Assembly (NCBI RefSeq): GCF_023015805.1
Contig: NZ_JALKBA010000002.1
Span: 248,001-312,000, forward strand
Direction: 5' to 3'
DNA: 64,000 nt
Source: Cellulophaga sp. F20128
GTDB taxonomy: Bacteria > Bacteroidota > Bacteroidia > Flavobacteriales > Flavobacteriaceae
In this document: positions 34,901 through 44,464 of the stretch, in pieces
How positions within the stretch are numbered: the stretch's first letter is position 1
How the letters are laid out: each line of letters opens with the position of its first letter
Made by a program: the position numbers and the translations under genes
Notes under the pieces: model-generated
The model's database searches: none
Told to the model about the DNA's origin: nothing
Seen by the model: only the letters and a program-made list of their open reading frames with translations

Positions 34901-37900
34901 AAAAACCACCTAAATCTTCTTTGGTCACTGGTATCGATATTGTTTTACTCCCATTGCTTAATCGTATAATTTGGGTATCTACCAGTTTTTTACCTTTTTC
35001 AATAAAGAGGGTTATATGCAGATCCTTAGCAGCAGAAAGTAGCGTTAGTTTAAGGTCGTCACCAACCTTATAACTTTCTTTATCGGTCTTACTTTGAAAT
35101 AGCTGGTGGTCTGCTAATTTTTTATCAGAATCACTGAATAGAGAAGTAATGACTTTGTCCGTTACCGTTTGTCCAAATTTATCCTTTGCCGTGGCCAGGA
35201 TGATGTATTTTCCAGAATCCCATTTTTTTAAATTAGGTAGTAGTATTTCTGTTGATTGTCCCGTATCAAATTTAGCGTCCCATACAAGCTTTCCATGATC
35301 CCACTTAGAAGAATCATTATTGTTGTCATAGGTTTCATAGGGAAATAAATTTCGAAATTGATCTGCTTCAATTTTATAATCGGGAGCCGTCCATGGTCTG
35401 ATGCGTTTTACATGATCAGGGGCAACAAGCTTGTAAATTTTCAAGACACCTTTAGTAGGTACAAACTGTCCGTTTAAATTGTTTGTTTGAATGGTGAAAC
35501 TTGCATTTTTTTTGTCTTTGTCTGTGTTTTCTGCAACAGCAATAGTAGCCGTTAGGCTATGGTAACCAATACGTACTATGGTTGTAGTGCTTTTTGTTTC
35601 TCCATTAATGTCTGTGACATCGGCCGTAATTTCATAATTAAAAACGGGCAAATTTTCTTGGCTTACGCTAGTATCAGGTTGTGCCTTAAATGTTATTTCA
35701 TAGGCTCCTTCTGCATTTGTTTCAGTTTCTCCATGTTTTATCTCTTGTGGTTCACTAGAATTATAAGGCCATCTCCAATAGTACCAATTTGGGTATTGTA
35801 CCAATCGTTTTACCGTATAAACAACCTTTGCATCGCTAATAGTGCTACCAGCAAAAGCAGTAGCTGTCCCCTTTAGGGTGATGGTGTCATTTACCTTGTA
35901 TGTTTCTGTGACAGGCTCAAATGAAGTCTCAAATTTTGGGCGCTTGTATTCTTCAACTGAAAAATAAATTGTGTTTTTGGTAGTCACCGTCTTTGCATTT
36001 ATTTCTAAATAATAATTGCCAGTTAGCCCATTGTTGGGCAGTATAAATTCGCCGCTTACCGATCCATATGCGTTGGTAGTAAACTCTTTTTCTATTACTT
36101 TTTGACGGTTTACATCAAACAAACTTATGGTAACTATCGTATTGGGTAGCACTTGTTTGTCACCAAAGCTTTTTATTAAAATTCCTTTAAAATACAAGGG
36201 TTGCCCTGGTCTGTATATACTTCGGTCCGTAAATAAGAATGAGGCATAGGTTTCTTTTGAAATGGGGTTGTTGTCATACCTATCATAGATGTAATATTTG
36301 CCAAAAACGGCATAGTCATCCGCGTGTGAAACCGCTGCTTCAATATCATACCACCTTTGGTTTGTTTTGGGAATATGAACCATTCCTAAGGCGTTAGTTA
36401 CCGAAACTTGCTCTTTTTCTGGTAGATTGTAATCGGTTTTATAGGACAGTTTTACCTTTGCGCCCTGCAGAGGAATTCCAGTATTCCTGTCTACAACTTG
36501 ATAAATTTGATCCCTATCTGTGTTGGTTGCAATAAATCCAATATTGGTAACTTGAATTGTAGCATAAGCGAAGGTTTTAGTGTTAGTATTAGGTTGTGCT
36601 AGAATTAGAAGTTCACCAAGCCCTAATTGAGGAATAATAGTTTCTGTTGTATGGTTTTGGTAATCTTCTTCGTTTTTTAAAACGGATTGCCAGGTTTTAA
36701 TGGGTTGTAAGGATTGTATAAAATCCAATTTTTTAGCCTCCTCGTAGATTTTGCTTAGGTTTTTCACCTCTTTAGATGAAATTTTATAAGCCGTAAAATT
36801 AAGATCATTTAAATTTTTGTAGGATACCAAAACCTTAGAAGGCTGGTTTATTGGAATATATTTTTCAGTAGTAATGTGTAATTCTGTTTGTAGAATATTG
36901 GCTTTAAGGTCTTTGCATTTTTTGGTAGCGGAACTATTGGGAAATTGTGAAATTACAGCATCACATATTTTTAGTGCCTCTTGTTTTTTCCATTGATATA
37001 TTTCATCGGTACTGTTAGCGGTATATTTATCTCCCATAGTATTGTACAAACTAGCAATTTGGTAATTGTACAACCCAGAAACGGCATCATTTTTATAGAT
37101 AGCCAACATCTTCGTTAGCGTTGCTAGGTAATGTGTGTCTTTAGTTGTGAAAGTGGCATTTTGATATACAAATTGCAGTCTTTCGAGATCTACTTCTACA
37201 AAAGCACTAGAGGAGCTATCTTTCTTATGAAACTTTAATAGCTCTTGGTAGATTTCTAAAGCCTTTGATTGTAGAGAGGTTTTGTCAGAAGTGTCAATGG
37301 GGAAATCAATAAAATCCGAAGCCGTACACAATGTATTTGGGTCGCTAATTTCAAATTTATCGGCTGGCCTAGTAATGCTGTTTTCATCTGTTTTATAAAA
37401 TAATAAAGCGGTATGTGCTAAAACATCAAACAAAGTAGGTCTATAGGTTTCAGAACCTTTTTGTTGATGTAATATGCTATTGAAATCTGATACTTTCACT
37501 TGTTGTAATTCCTGACTTTGTTGTAGCGAGGCAGTAAAGTGGGTGTTGATCTCATGAAATAGTGTCGTTAAATCCCAAGTTCTAAAATCTACGGAATCAA
37601 TCTTGGTTTCCGTTTGGGTTCTGTTGTAAAATTGATATCTATTTTCTTGAAAGAATTGCCAATATAAATTCCCCAAATAGCTTTCTAAAACATTTTTAGT
37701 AGGGAAGCTACTCTGTGATATCTCCGCTTTAAAATCGTTAACTATGGTAAGCACTGCATCCTCTTCCAAAATCATAGTATATTTTGAGATATGCAATAAT
37801 GCTTTAATAATTTCTGGCGACTTATTTTCTGCCTTTGCTTTATGAGCAATGGTTTGTACTGTTTTTAGTGCAGATTTTGTAAGCCCTTCTCTTTCTTGCT

Positions 37901-38000
37901 TTTGAACAGCTGCCCATAAAGTATCGTAATCATTTGTTTCTTGTGCCATTGCCATGGGTGCAAATAAAATTAATGCGAGTATAACTACTAAATTTTTCAT
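31926..38000 (-). CDS. alpha-2-macroglobulin family protein
   Basis: A very large (2024-residue) secreted protein with signal peptide MKNLVVILALILFAPMAMAQ. It shows macroglobulin (MG2-type) repeats, with SIYRPGQPLYFKGIL near residue 600, an A2M domain (TPEALTKWKLQLLAHTK, about 1250) and the thioester motif Cys1482-Ser-Glu-Gln1485 in YPYDCSEQ. Bacterial A2Ms are thought to trap proteases in the periplasm. An odd insert at about 1186-1215 reads IRGIGTQNESDSLEEVVTAFG, which recalls the plug and TonB-box segment of SusC-type receptors (see findings). No PbpC-type partner is next to it. Confidence 0.9.
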   Translation of the reverse strand: MKNLVVILALILFAPMAMAQETNDYDTLWAAVQKQEREGLTKSALKTVQTIAHKAKAENKSPEIIKALLHISKYTMILEEDAVLTIVNDFKAEISQSSFPTKNVLESYLGNLYWQFFQENRYQFYNRTQTETKIDSVDFRTWDLTTLFHEINTHFTASLQQSQELQQVKVSDFNSILHQQKGSETYRPTLFDVLAHTALLFYKTDENSITRPADKFEISDPNTLCTASDFIDFPIDTSDKTSLQSKALEIYQELLKFHKKDSSSSAFVEVDLERLQFVYQNATFTTKDTHYLATLTKMLAIYKNDAVSGLYNYQIASLYNTMGDKYTANSTDEIYQWKKQEALKICDAVISQFPNSSATKKCKDLKANILQTELHITTEKYIPINQPSKVLVSYKNLNDLNFTAYKISSKEVKNLSKIYEEAKKLDFIQSLQPIKTWQSVLKNEEDYQNHTTETIIPQLGLGELLILAQPNTNTKTFAYATIQVTNIGFIATNTDRDQIYQVVDRNTGIPLQGAKVKLSYKTDYNLPEKEQVSVTNALGMVHIPKTNQRWYDIEAAVSHADDYAVFGKYYIYDRYDNNPISKETYASFLFTDRSIYRPGQPLYFKGILIKSFGDKQVLPNTIVTISLFDVNRQKVIEKEFTTNAYGSVSGEFILPNNGLTGNYYLEINAKTVTTKNTIYFSVEEYKRPKFETSFEPVTETYKVNDTITLKGTATAFAGSTISDAKVVYTVKRLVQYPNWYYWRWPYNSSEPQEIKHGETETNAEGAYEITFKAQPDTSVSQENLPVFNYEITADVTDINGETKSTTTIVRIGYHSLTATIAVAENTDKDKKNASFTIQTNNLNGQFVPTKGVLKIYKLVAPDHVKRIRPWTAPDYKIEADQFRNLFPYETYDNNNDSSKWDHGKLVWDAKFDTGQSTEILLPNLKKWDSGKYIILATAKDKFGQTVTDKVITSLFSDSDKKLADHQLFQSKTDKESYKVGDDLKLTLLSAAKDLHITLFIEKGKKLVDTQIIRLSNGSKTISIPVTKEDLGGFSISYSFSAYNSFVSGSTPISVPYPKTDINIETVTFRNKLQPGTDETWSFKVKGPKGDKVSAEILASMYDASLDEFRNHSWNFNPVYKPHYYTTVSSNAYNNYATQNFSVYNSYSRTSEYSYPGFDTFNWFGFRIGYNPRMVAFNRSAPIGDDDAVFIRGIGTQNESDSLEEVVTAFGSQKKSAVVGAALDLERTPKELNYTSSETKKQQENEVLIRKNLQETAFFFPQLLTDEDGNVSFRFTTPEALTKWKLQLLAHTKSLESATTTLTTVTQKELMVIPNAPRFLREGDKIIFSSKIANITDKSLTGIASLQLKDAITGKDIRATLMPNSSLGEHPFTIDAKGNTQVSWELEIPENLQAVQYTVIAKTADYSDGEQNVLPVLTNRILVTETLPMWVRSNQSKKFTLDKLKNNKSTTLKNHKLTLEITSNPAWYAVQALPYLMEYPYDCSEQLFSKYYANTLATHIANDNPRIQEVFQQWANSDVLLSNLEKNAELQSILIQETPWLRDAQTETEQKKRIALLFNLNKMKSEQANALTKLQANQMHSGAWPWFKGGKENRYITQHIISGLGHLEHLNASTKAEGVTKMVEKAIAYLDKEFVAEYEQMKKHASNINDDHLSYTQMHYLYMRSFFPNLKSSKKTQEITTYYREQAQKYWLKRSLYAKGLLALSLHRMEDNKTAAKILKSLKENSITSDELGMYWKENTASWYWHQAPIETQALLIEAFAEIENNTETIDNLKIWLLKNKQTNQWKTTKATTEAVYALLLQGSDWISVTDAVDVLVGGKKIDPNNLENVKVEAATGYYKTSWNANEIAPEMAEVQLSKKGNGIAWGSLYWQYFEDLDKITSAKTPLQLKKKLFLKNNTDTGEQLVEIVNNTQLNVGDLVRVRIELRADRPMEFIHMKDMRASGLEPLQVLSQYKWQDGLGYYESTKDASTNFFFDYIPKGVYVFEYDLRVNNAGDFSAGITTIQSMYAPEFSSHSEGTRITTKK

Positions 38001-38259
38001 TCGATCTGTGTTATGAATTCAAAAAGGATACATTGCTTTTTGTAATCCGTATTAAAATTACTAACAAAATTGGTGCGAAATAGATTAGTTTGCAATAAAG
38101 AATGCGTAAACATACCTTTTGAGTGAGTAATGTCTATCAGTACAGGCAAAAGTAATGCCATTTTTACTATTATTAATAACAGTTTTAGTGGTTTTGTCTG
38201 GGCTGTTTAATTTTTTAAAACATATTTGTATTGCTATCTTTACGGCAATAATTTTACAT

Positions 38260-39618
38260 ATGAAAATTCATTTTATTGCCATTGGCGGAAGTGCAATGCA
38301 CAATTTAGCACTAGCTTTAGAACATAAAGGCTATGTAGTTACAGGAAGTGACGATGTTATATTTGAACCTTCTAAAGGAAGGTTGAAGGCGAAAGGGTTA
38401 TTGCCCGAAACTTTTGGGTGGTATCCCGAAAAAATAAACTCAGAAATAGATGCGGTTATCTTAGGGATGCATGCAAAGGCTGATAATCCAGAAATGTTAA
38501 AAGCACAAGAATTAGGGTTGGCCATCTATTCGTATCCAGAATTTTTATACGAGCAAAGTAAGAATAAAACGAGAGTGGTTATTGGAGGTAGTCATGGAAA
38601 AACTACGATAACCTCTATGATTCTGCATGTGTTAAATTACCATGGCAAGGAAGTAGATTATATGGTTGGTGCGCAGTTGGATGGTTTTGATAGGATGGTA
38701 CACCTAACTGAAGAAAATGATTTTATAATTTTAGAAGGCGATGAGTATCTGTCGTCTCCCTTAGATAGAAGACCAAAATTTCACCTGTACAAACCTAATA
38801 TTGCATTGTTAAGTGGTATTGCCTGGGATCATATAAATGTTTTTCCAACATTTGAAAATTATGTAGAACAGTTTCAAATCTTTGTAGACAGTATTGTAAA
38901 GGGCGGAAGCATTACCTATAATGAAGAAGATGCTGAGGTTGTAAAAGTTGTAGAAGCATCTGAAAACGCGATTCGTAAACTTCCTTATGGCACCCCAGAG
39001 TATACTATTGAAGACGGGACTACCCTTTTGGAAACCCCAGAAGGTCCTATGCCAGTAGAAATTTTTGGAAAACACAACCTCAGTAATTTAGCAGGTGCCA
39101 AATGGATTTGCCAAAATATTGGAGTAGATGAAGACGATTTTTATGAGGCGATTGGTACTTTTAAAGGCGCCTCTAAAAGATTGGAAAAAATAGCAGAAAC
39201 GAAGAACAGTATTGCTTTTAAAGATTTTGCACATTCGCCCAGTAAGGTAGCAGCCACGACAAAGGCCGTAAAGGAGCAGTATAACACAAGAAAGGTAGTT
39301 GCTTGTTTAGAGTTACACACCTTTAGTAGTTTAAACGCAGAATTTTTAAAAGAATACAAAGGCAGTTTAGATGCTGCCGATGAAGCCATTGTTTTTTATT
39401 CCCCTGATGCGGTTAAAATAAAACAATTAGACGCAGTTTCTGAAGCGCAAATAGCCAGTGCTTTTGAGCGTAAAGACCTAAAAATTTATACCAATGCCAC
39501 TGCTTTTAAAGAGTTTCTATTTCGTCAGAATTTTTCCAATACGGCCTTGTTGTTAATGAGTTCTGGTAATTATGGCGGATTAGATTTTACCGAAGTAAAA
39601 GGCCTAATAGAAAGTTAA
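38260..39618 (+). CDS. mpl: UDP-N-acetylmuramate:L-Ala-gamma-D-Glu-meso-DAP ligase
   Basis: A Mur-ligase family enzyme of 452 residues that reattaches recycled tripeptide to UDP-MurNAc in peptidoglycan recycling. The N-terminal IHFIAIGGSAMHNLA and the ATP loop GSHGKTT (110-116) are clear, and FKDFAHSPSKVAAT matches the Mpl C-terminal domain. I choose the ATG giving MKIHFIAIGG; an upstream ATG would add 35 hydrophobic residues that no Mur ligase has. radC follows after 49 bases. Confidence 0.93.
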   Translation: MKIHFIAIGGSAMHNLALALEHKGYVVTGSDDVIFEPSKGRLKAKGLLPETFGWYPEKINSEIDAVILGMHAKADNPEMLKAQELGLAIYSYPEFLYEQSKNKTRVVIGGSHGKTTITSMILHVLNYHGKEVDYMVGAQLDGFDRMVHLTEENDFIILEGDEYLSSPLDRRPKFHLYKPNIALLSGIAWDHINVFPTFENYVEQFQIFVDSIVKGGSITYNEEDAEVVKVVEASENAIRKLPYGTPEYTIEDGTTLLETPEGPMPVEIFGKHNLSNLAGAKWICQNIGVDEDDFYEAIGTFKGASKRLEKIAETKNSIAFKDFAHSPSKVAATTKAVKEQYNTRKVVACLELHTFSSLNAEFLKEYKGSLDAADEAIVFYSPDAVKIKQLDAVSEAQIASAFERKDLKIYTNATAFKEFLFRQNFSNTALLLMSSGNYGGLDFTEVKGLIES

Positions 39619-39667
39619 TAGGGCACTATTTTAACGAGCTACTTTAAAATTTAGTACTTTTAGCTAG

Positions 39668-40366
39668 ATGCAAGACAAGCCAACTTCCTTTTCTATTAAA
39701 AATTGGTCAGATGATGATAAACCAAGAGAAAAGTTAGTGCAGAAAGGAAAATCTGTGTTGACTGATGCAGAATTAATTGCAATCCTTATTGGTTCTGGAA
39801 GTAGAAATGAGAGTGCGGTAGAACTTTCTAAACGTATTTTGGCATCGGTCAATAACAATTTAAACGAATTAGGGAAGCTATCCATTAAGCAGTTAATGCA
39901 GTTTAAAGGTATAGGAGAAGCAAAGGCTGTATCTATTGCCGCAGCATTAGAAGTGGGAAGGCGAAGAAGGGGAGAGGAAGCTCAGAATATTTCTAAAATA
40001 ACAAGTAGTAAAGATGTTTTTGAGCTGTTGCAACCAATTTTGGGAGAATTACCGCATGAGGAATTCTGGATTGTGTATTTAAATAATTCCAATAAGGTTA
40101 TACAAACAGCTCAGTTAAGTAAGGGAGGTATTACAGGCACTTTGGTAGATGTGCGCTTGGTATTAAAGCAAGCTTTAGAAATAGGAGCCATTGGCTTAAT
40201 TTTAGCACATAACCATCCATCGGGGGCATTGGTGCCTAGTACAGCAGACAAACAAATAACCGAAAAATTAAAAATGGCAGCGCAAGCATTGGATATAAAA
40301 GTATTGGATCATATTATTATAACTCAGCGAGAATACTATAGTTTTGCCGATGAGAATCTACTGTAG
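39668..40366 (+). CDS. radC: RadC family JAB-domain protein
   Basis: A 232-residue protein with an N-terminal helix-hairpin-helix-like part (FKGIGEAKAVSIAAALE) and a C-terminal JAMM domain whose zinc ligands are in HNHPSGALVPSTAD. The name comes from an old DNA-repair assignment that was later disproved; the true role is unknown. This is the chromosomal, full-length type rather than the short mobile-element form. It is in line with mpl. Confidence 0.93.
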   Translation: MQDKPTSFSIKNWSDDDKPREKLVQKGKSVLTDAELIAILIGSGSRNESAVELSKRILASVNNNLNELGKLSIKQLMQFKGIGEAKAVSIAAALEVGRRRRGEEAQNISKITSSKDVFELLQPILGELPHEEFWIVYLNNSNKVIQTAQLSKGGITGTLVDVRLVLKQALEIGAIGLILAHNHPSGALVPSTADKQITEKLKMAAQALDIKVLDHIIITQREYYSFADENLL

Positions 40367-40461
40367 ATCTAAAGTTGAAAAATACCAGTAAAGTTTGGAA
40401 AGTACTTGTGTTTTTAGAACCACCTTTTTTTTGTATAAACGCATAAACGCATAAACTATTA

Positions 40462-41760
40462 ATGTTACTAATCTATACTCATAAGATAACTCCTCGTTTT
40501 ACCTACATCATGCGGCATGTATTTGATAAAATTTTAGGTATAGAGGTGGCTTTTACTTCTAAAATAGAGGATTTTATTAAACATTCTGGTGCCAAAATAA
40601 CCTATAGCAAACAGCCATTGCAAAATGAGTTTTTTATTAGAAGTAATGATCTGTTGTTTGAACAGGGTATCGGAAGCGATTTAGAAATTAATATGGGAGA
40701 CTGGGAAGGCACGCCTTGTTTTTTTGCAACCGGTGAGCGCAGTAATATTCCGTTTGATGTTTTTGCAGCTAGTTTTTACCTTATTTCAAGGTATGAAGAA
40801 TACTTGCCACATGTGAAAGATGATCACGGACGCTACCCATTTACAGAGAGTTTGGCCTATCGCAATAATTTTTTAGAGCAGCCTGTAATTGATATATGGA
40901 TGTACAAAGTTCTAAAGGCTTTGGTAGAACAGTTTCCGGATTTACAACATAAAAATAGAAAGTATGAGTTTACCTCTATTATAGATGTTACCATCTCTCA
41001 TTGTTATGCTTATAGAGGGTTGTTGCGCGGATTGGGTGCCTTGCTGTTAGATATTGTAAAATTTAATGTGAAGCGCGTTTTTCAACGGATATCAGTATGG
41101 ATTAACCCAAAGACTGATCCCTATGATAATTTTGATTATTTAATAGATTTGCATAAAAAGAACGCTACAAAGAGTATGTTCTTTTTTCAATTTGCAGATT
41201 ATTCTACTTTCGACAAAAACATTTCTACGAGCAATAATAAATTTAAATATTTAATTAAATCTGTTGCAGATTACAGTGTAGTATCTTTGTCCGCTTCCTA
41301 TAATTCTTTTTCAAATCTGGAAATTTTAAAAGAAGAGAAAAGAAAATTAGCTGCTGTTATCAATAGACCAATCAAGTATGTACGGTTTCGGTATAACAGA
41401 ATAGATATTCCTACTACCTATAGAGATTTGGTTGATGCTGATTTTAGAGAAGATTTTACAATGGGATATACCCATCAAATTGGGTTTAGAGCTGGTACGT
41501 GTACACCTTTTTTCTTTTATGACATTTACCTAGAGTCGCAACAACCCATTCGCGTTCATCCTTTTTCAGTGCATAATTATGCAATGGGTCATTTAAAAAA
41601 TAAGGATGAAATTATAAAGAAATTGACAGTATTGTATGCCACCTTAAAGCGTGTTAATGGAAAATTTGTAATTGTCTTTTCCAATGAATTATTAGGGGAG
41701 AAAAGTAAAATAGACTGGATGAGTGTATATGAAACTGTTATAAAAAAATACAATGTATAA
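40462..41760 (+). CDS. polysaccharide deacetylase-like protein, metal ligands apparently lost
   Basis: A 432-residue cytoplasmic protein. The N-terminal half resembles the domain found in flavobacterial polysaccharide-deacetylase family proteins (PFDVFAASFYLISRYEEY; RYPFTESLAYRN). The C-terminal half keeps the frame of that family (TYRDLVDADFREDFTMGY, GFRAGTCTPF, FYDIYLES). The places where I expect the catalytic Asp and metal His differ: IIDVTIS (173-179), SLSASYNS (275-282) and VRFRYNRI (307-314) carry none of the His residues. It may be inactive or have a new role. It overlaps the next gene by 8 bases. Confidence 0.65.
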   Translation: MLLIYTHKITPRFTYIMRHVFDKILGIEVAFTSKIEDFIKHSGAKITYSKQPLQNEFFIRSNDLLFEQGIGSDLEINMGDWEGTPCFFATGERSNIPFDVFAASFYLISRYEEYLPHVKDDHGRYPFTESLAYRNNFLEQPVIDIWMYKVLKALVEQFPDLQHKNRKYEFTSIIDVTISHCYAYRGLLRGLGALLLDIVKFNVKRVFQRISVWINPKTDPYDNFDYLIDLHKKNATKSMFFFQFADYSTFDKNISTSNNKFKYLIKSVADYSVVSLSASYNSFSNLEILKEEKRKLAAVINRPIKYVRFRYNRIDIPTTYRDLVDADFREDFTMGYTHQIGFRAGTCTPFFFYDIYLESQQPIRVHPFSVHNYAMGHLKNKDEIIKKLTVLYATLKRVNGKFVIVFSNELLGEKSKIDWMSVYETVIKKYNV

Positions 41761-42442
41761 AGAAGTAGTTACAGATGTTTTCTTTGATTTGGATCATACA
41801 CTTTGGGATTTTGAAAAAAACTCGGCATTAACCTTTCAAAAGATACTATCAGAGAATGATGTATTTGTAGATGTAGATGACTTCTTAAAGGTATATATTC
41901 CAATCAATTTTCAATATTGGAAAATGTTTAGGGAAGAAAAAATATCTAAAGAAAATTTGCGTTACCAACGATTAAAGTCAGTTTTTGATGCCTTGGGTTA
42001 TAAGGCTACGGATGAACTTATCCATTTGTTGGCAGACGAATATATTGCTCATTTATCATCGTTCAACCATTTGTTTCCGGGTGCTATAGAGGTGTTGAAA
42101 TATCTAAAAACGGATTATAAATTACATATTATTACCAATGGTTTTAACGATGTGCAAGAAAGGAAACTAAAAAACTCTAATATTGATGGTTTTTTTGATG
42201 TAGTGATAAATTCGGAACTGGCAGGTGTAAAAAAACCAAATCCGTATATTTTTGAAATGGCCTTAAATAAGGCAGAAACTGTAGCAAGTAGGTCTATTAT
42301 GATAGGCGATAGCTTGGAAGCAGATATCTTAGGAGCAAAGGAGGTTGGTTTGTACGCCTTGCACTTTAATGCCCATGGGGAACCGTTGCATACGCATTGT
42401 AGTATAATACATTCGTTAGATGAAATAAAAAAGTATTTGTAG
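41753..42442 (+). CDS. YjjG-type HAD pyrimidine nucleotidase
   Basis: A 229-residue HAD hydrolase. Motif I is FFDLDHTLWDFEKNS (nucleophile Asp in DLDHT), then ITNGF (motif II), the Lys in SELAGVKKPNP (III) and IGDSLEADILGAKEVG (IV). The WDFE segment is typical of the YjjG group, which dephosphorylates non-canonical pyrimidine nucleotides. The start lies inside the deacetylase-like gene, so the two are coupled. Confidence 0.9.
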   Translation: MYKEVVTDVFFDLDHTLWDFEKNSALTFQKILSENDVFVDVDDFLKVYIPINFQYWKMFREEKISKENLRYQRLKSVFDALGYKATDELIHLLADEYIAHLSSFNHLFPGAIEVLKYLKTDYKLHIITNGFNDVQERKLKNSNIDGFFDVVINSELAGVKKPNPYIFEMALNKAETVASRSIMIGDSLEADILGAKEVGLYALHFNAHGEPLHTHCSIIHSLDEIKKYL

Positions 42443-42480
42443 AGTTATTATTTATAGGATACGTTATAACTCTATTTGAA

Positions 42481-43026
42481 ATGAAAACCCTCCGTTTTTT
42501 TTGCAGTATACTTTTTTTGTTGCTTACTTTTTATTCTTGTATTGAAGAACAAAATTTTAATCAAACTGAAGCTATTGTCATTACACCTACTATAGAGGCC
42601 AGTATTTTTTATTTTGAGACCACAGAACAGCTCATTAATGATTCCCCGGGAATATTTTACTCAAACGACTTTAATTTTGATGCCTTTAAAACTGATTATT
42701 TTTCAGATAAGGTTATAGAAGGTTCTATAAGCTTCCAGTTAGAAAATACCACCAGCAAACCTGCAAGAGTAACCATAGAATTGGTAGATGATGATGGGGT
42801 GGTTTTGGATACAATTGAGTTAGATATTGAGGCAGAAGCGACTGAAACAACCGATGTAGAAATATTCTATGGAGGGGCAAGTATGCGATCCTTAGATATT
42901 ATAAGAAATACTTCTGGTTTACGGCTTAGTGCAAATAACTTAGGAGACAATTCTAGTGTATCTAGTATAGCCAACCCTAAGCTTATTTTTAGGTCTAGTG
43001 CCAGATTTAAAGTCAGGGTACGATGA
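42481..43026 (+). CDS. hypothetical lipoprotein
   Basis: A 181-residue protein with lipoprotein signal ending FYSC (Cys20). The mature part is rich in Ile/Val/Thr/Glu and looks like one or two beta-sandwich domains. No family is recognised. It ends 4 bases inside the start of the DUF5723 gene, so the two are translationally coupled; a third secreted-protein gene follows. Confidence 0.75.
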   Translation: MKTLRFFCSILFLLLTFYSCIEEQNFNQTEAIVITPTIEASIFYFETTEQLINDSPGIFYSNDFNFDAFKTDYFSDKVIEGSISFQLENTTSKPARVTIELVDDDGVVLDTIELDIEAEATETTDVEIFYGGASMRSLDIIRNTSGLRLSANNLGDNSSVSSIANPKLIFRSSARFKVRVR

Positions 43027-44450
43027 GAAATAGCTGTTTTTGTTTTCTGTTTGTATGTTGTACTATGTTTGTTTGTGCCCAAAACAAGCAGTTGTTGTAT
43101 GATTTTAATGAAATTCCCCAAGCCTTGCTACTAAATCCAGGGGTAGAAATTGGGTACAAGAGTTATGTTGGAATTCCCTTATTGTCGGGGATTTCTTTTC
43201 AGGCAGGGTCTAGTGGAGCAAGTGTGAACGATTTTTTTGCAAATGACGGTATAGATATTAATGATAAAATTAGAGAGCGTGCACTGTATGGAATGGGTGT
43301 TAGAGATGAGTTAAGTGGTACGTATCAATTAGAGCTGATAAGTGTTGGTTTTAGAGGAAAAAAGAATCCTGATAATTTTTATTCCTTTGGGCTATATAAC
43401 GAAGGGGATGCTATAGGTTATTGGTTTAAAGATTATGCCATTTTAGGTTTTGAAGGAAATGCAGGTCGTTTAAATCAAAGGTTTGATTTGTCGCACTTGA
43501 AGACTAGGGGTGATATGGTCAATGTATTTCACTTTGGCTTAAATAAAAGAGTAAATAGTGATCTTGTTTTAGGAATAAGAGGCAAATTGTATTCAAGTAT
43601 TTTTTCATTCAAATCAACTAAAAATAGCGGGTATTTTGTAACTACAGAAGGTCAAAATAATTTATTGGCTTCTACCTTGGTAGCCGATATGATGGTGCAA
43701 ACAGCAGGAATAGAAAGTTTCAGAAAGGCAGCAGATGATAACACCGGAATTGGGAATGTTTTTTCCAAAAGAGGATTATTTGGGGGCGATTTAGGAGTAG
43801 GTGTAGATTTTGGACTTACCTATAACCTAAATAAACAAACCGTAGTAACCGCCAGTATTTTAGACCTAGGGTTTATTTCTCATTCTGGAGATGTAAAAAA
43901 TTATGTTTTTAAGGGGCAAACAACCATAGAAGGCGTAGAAGTAAAATTACCGGAAGACCTCGTTAATGCAAGTGCAGATTTTTGGCAAGATTTAGTGGAT
44001 GAGGTGAAAGAGTTATTGCCGTATGAAGAAAACAATGATTCTTATATATCATTTAGACCAACAAAACTTAATGGTTCAATTCGATATAATTTTGGAGAAC
44101 AAATACCTTATCGAGATGATTGTAATTGTTCGGTTGTAAAAACTAAAAATAATCTAGGGTATGCCAATGGCGTTGGTGCTCAGATTTATGTGATAAATAG
44201 ACCAAAAGGTCCGCAATCGGCATTGACTGCATTCTATCAAAAAAACTTTGGTAAAAACATAGGACTTAAAACTACCTATACCATAGACAAGTTCTCTGCA
44301 ACCAATATAGGTTTTGGTGCTAATTTTAATATAGGCCCTGTAAATATTTATGCAATGGCAGATAACCTTTTGTCATACCAAAATATAGCAGCTTCTAAGT
44401 ATGCTTCTTTTCAGTTAGGAATTAATGTCATATCTTGGGGCAAGAATTAA
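43023..44450 (+). CDS. DUF5723 outer-membrane protein
   Basis: A 475-residue protein with signal peptide to about residue 20 (FVCAQ). Alternating-pattern strands and an aromatic end point to an outer-membrane beta-barrel related to PorP/SprF-like proteins. The DUF5723 pattern is seen in LLYDFNEIPQALLLNPG, GFRGKKNPDNFYSFG and HFGLNKRVNSDLVLGIRGK. It is overlapped by the preceding lipoprotein gene and followed by a secreted protein. A surface complex is plausible but not shown. Confidence 0.8.
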   Translation: MRNSCFCFLFVCCTMFVCAQNKQLLYDFNEIPQALLLNPGVEIGYKSYVGIPLLSGISFQAGSSGASVNDFFANDGIDINDKIRERALYGMGVRDELSGTYQLELISVGFRGKKNPDNFYSFGLYNEGDAIGYWFKDYAILGFEGNAGRLNQRFDLSHLKTRGDMVNVFHFGLNKRVNSDLVLGIRGKLYSSIFSFKSTKNSGYFVTTEGQNNLLASTLVADMMVQTAGIESFRKAADDNTGIGNVFSKRGLFGGDLGVGVDFGLTYNLNKQTVVTASILDLGFISHSGDVKNYVFKGQTTIEGVEVKLPEDLVNASADFWQDLVDEVKELLPYEENNDSYISFRPTKLNGSIRYNFGEQIPYRDDCNCSVVKTKNNLGYANGVGAQIYVINRPKGPQSALTAFYQKNFGKNIGLKTTYTIDKFSATNIGFGANFNIGPVNIYAMADNLLSYQNIAASKYASFQLGINVISWGKN

Positions 44451-44464
44451 TTTAGTTAAGCCCT

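Noticed and set aside
38155-38259. Upstream ATG that would add a hydrophobic helix to Mpl
   Set aside because: Mur ligases begin directly with the nucleotide fold; the ATG at 38260 gives the standard N-terminus.
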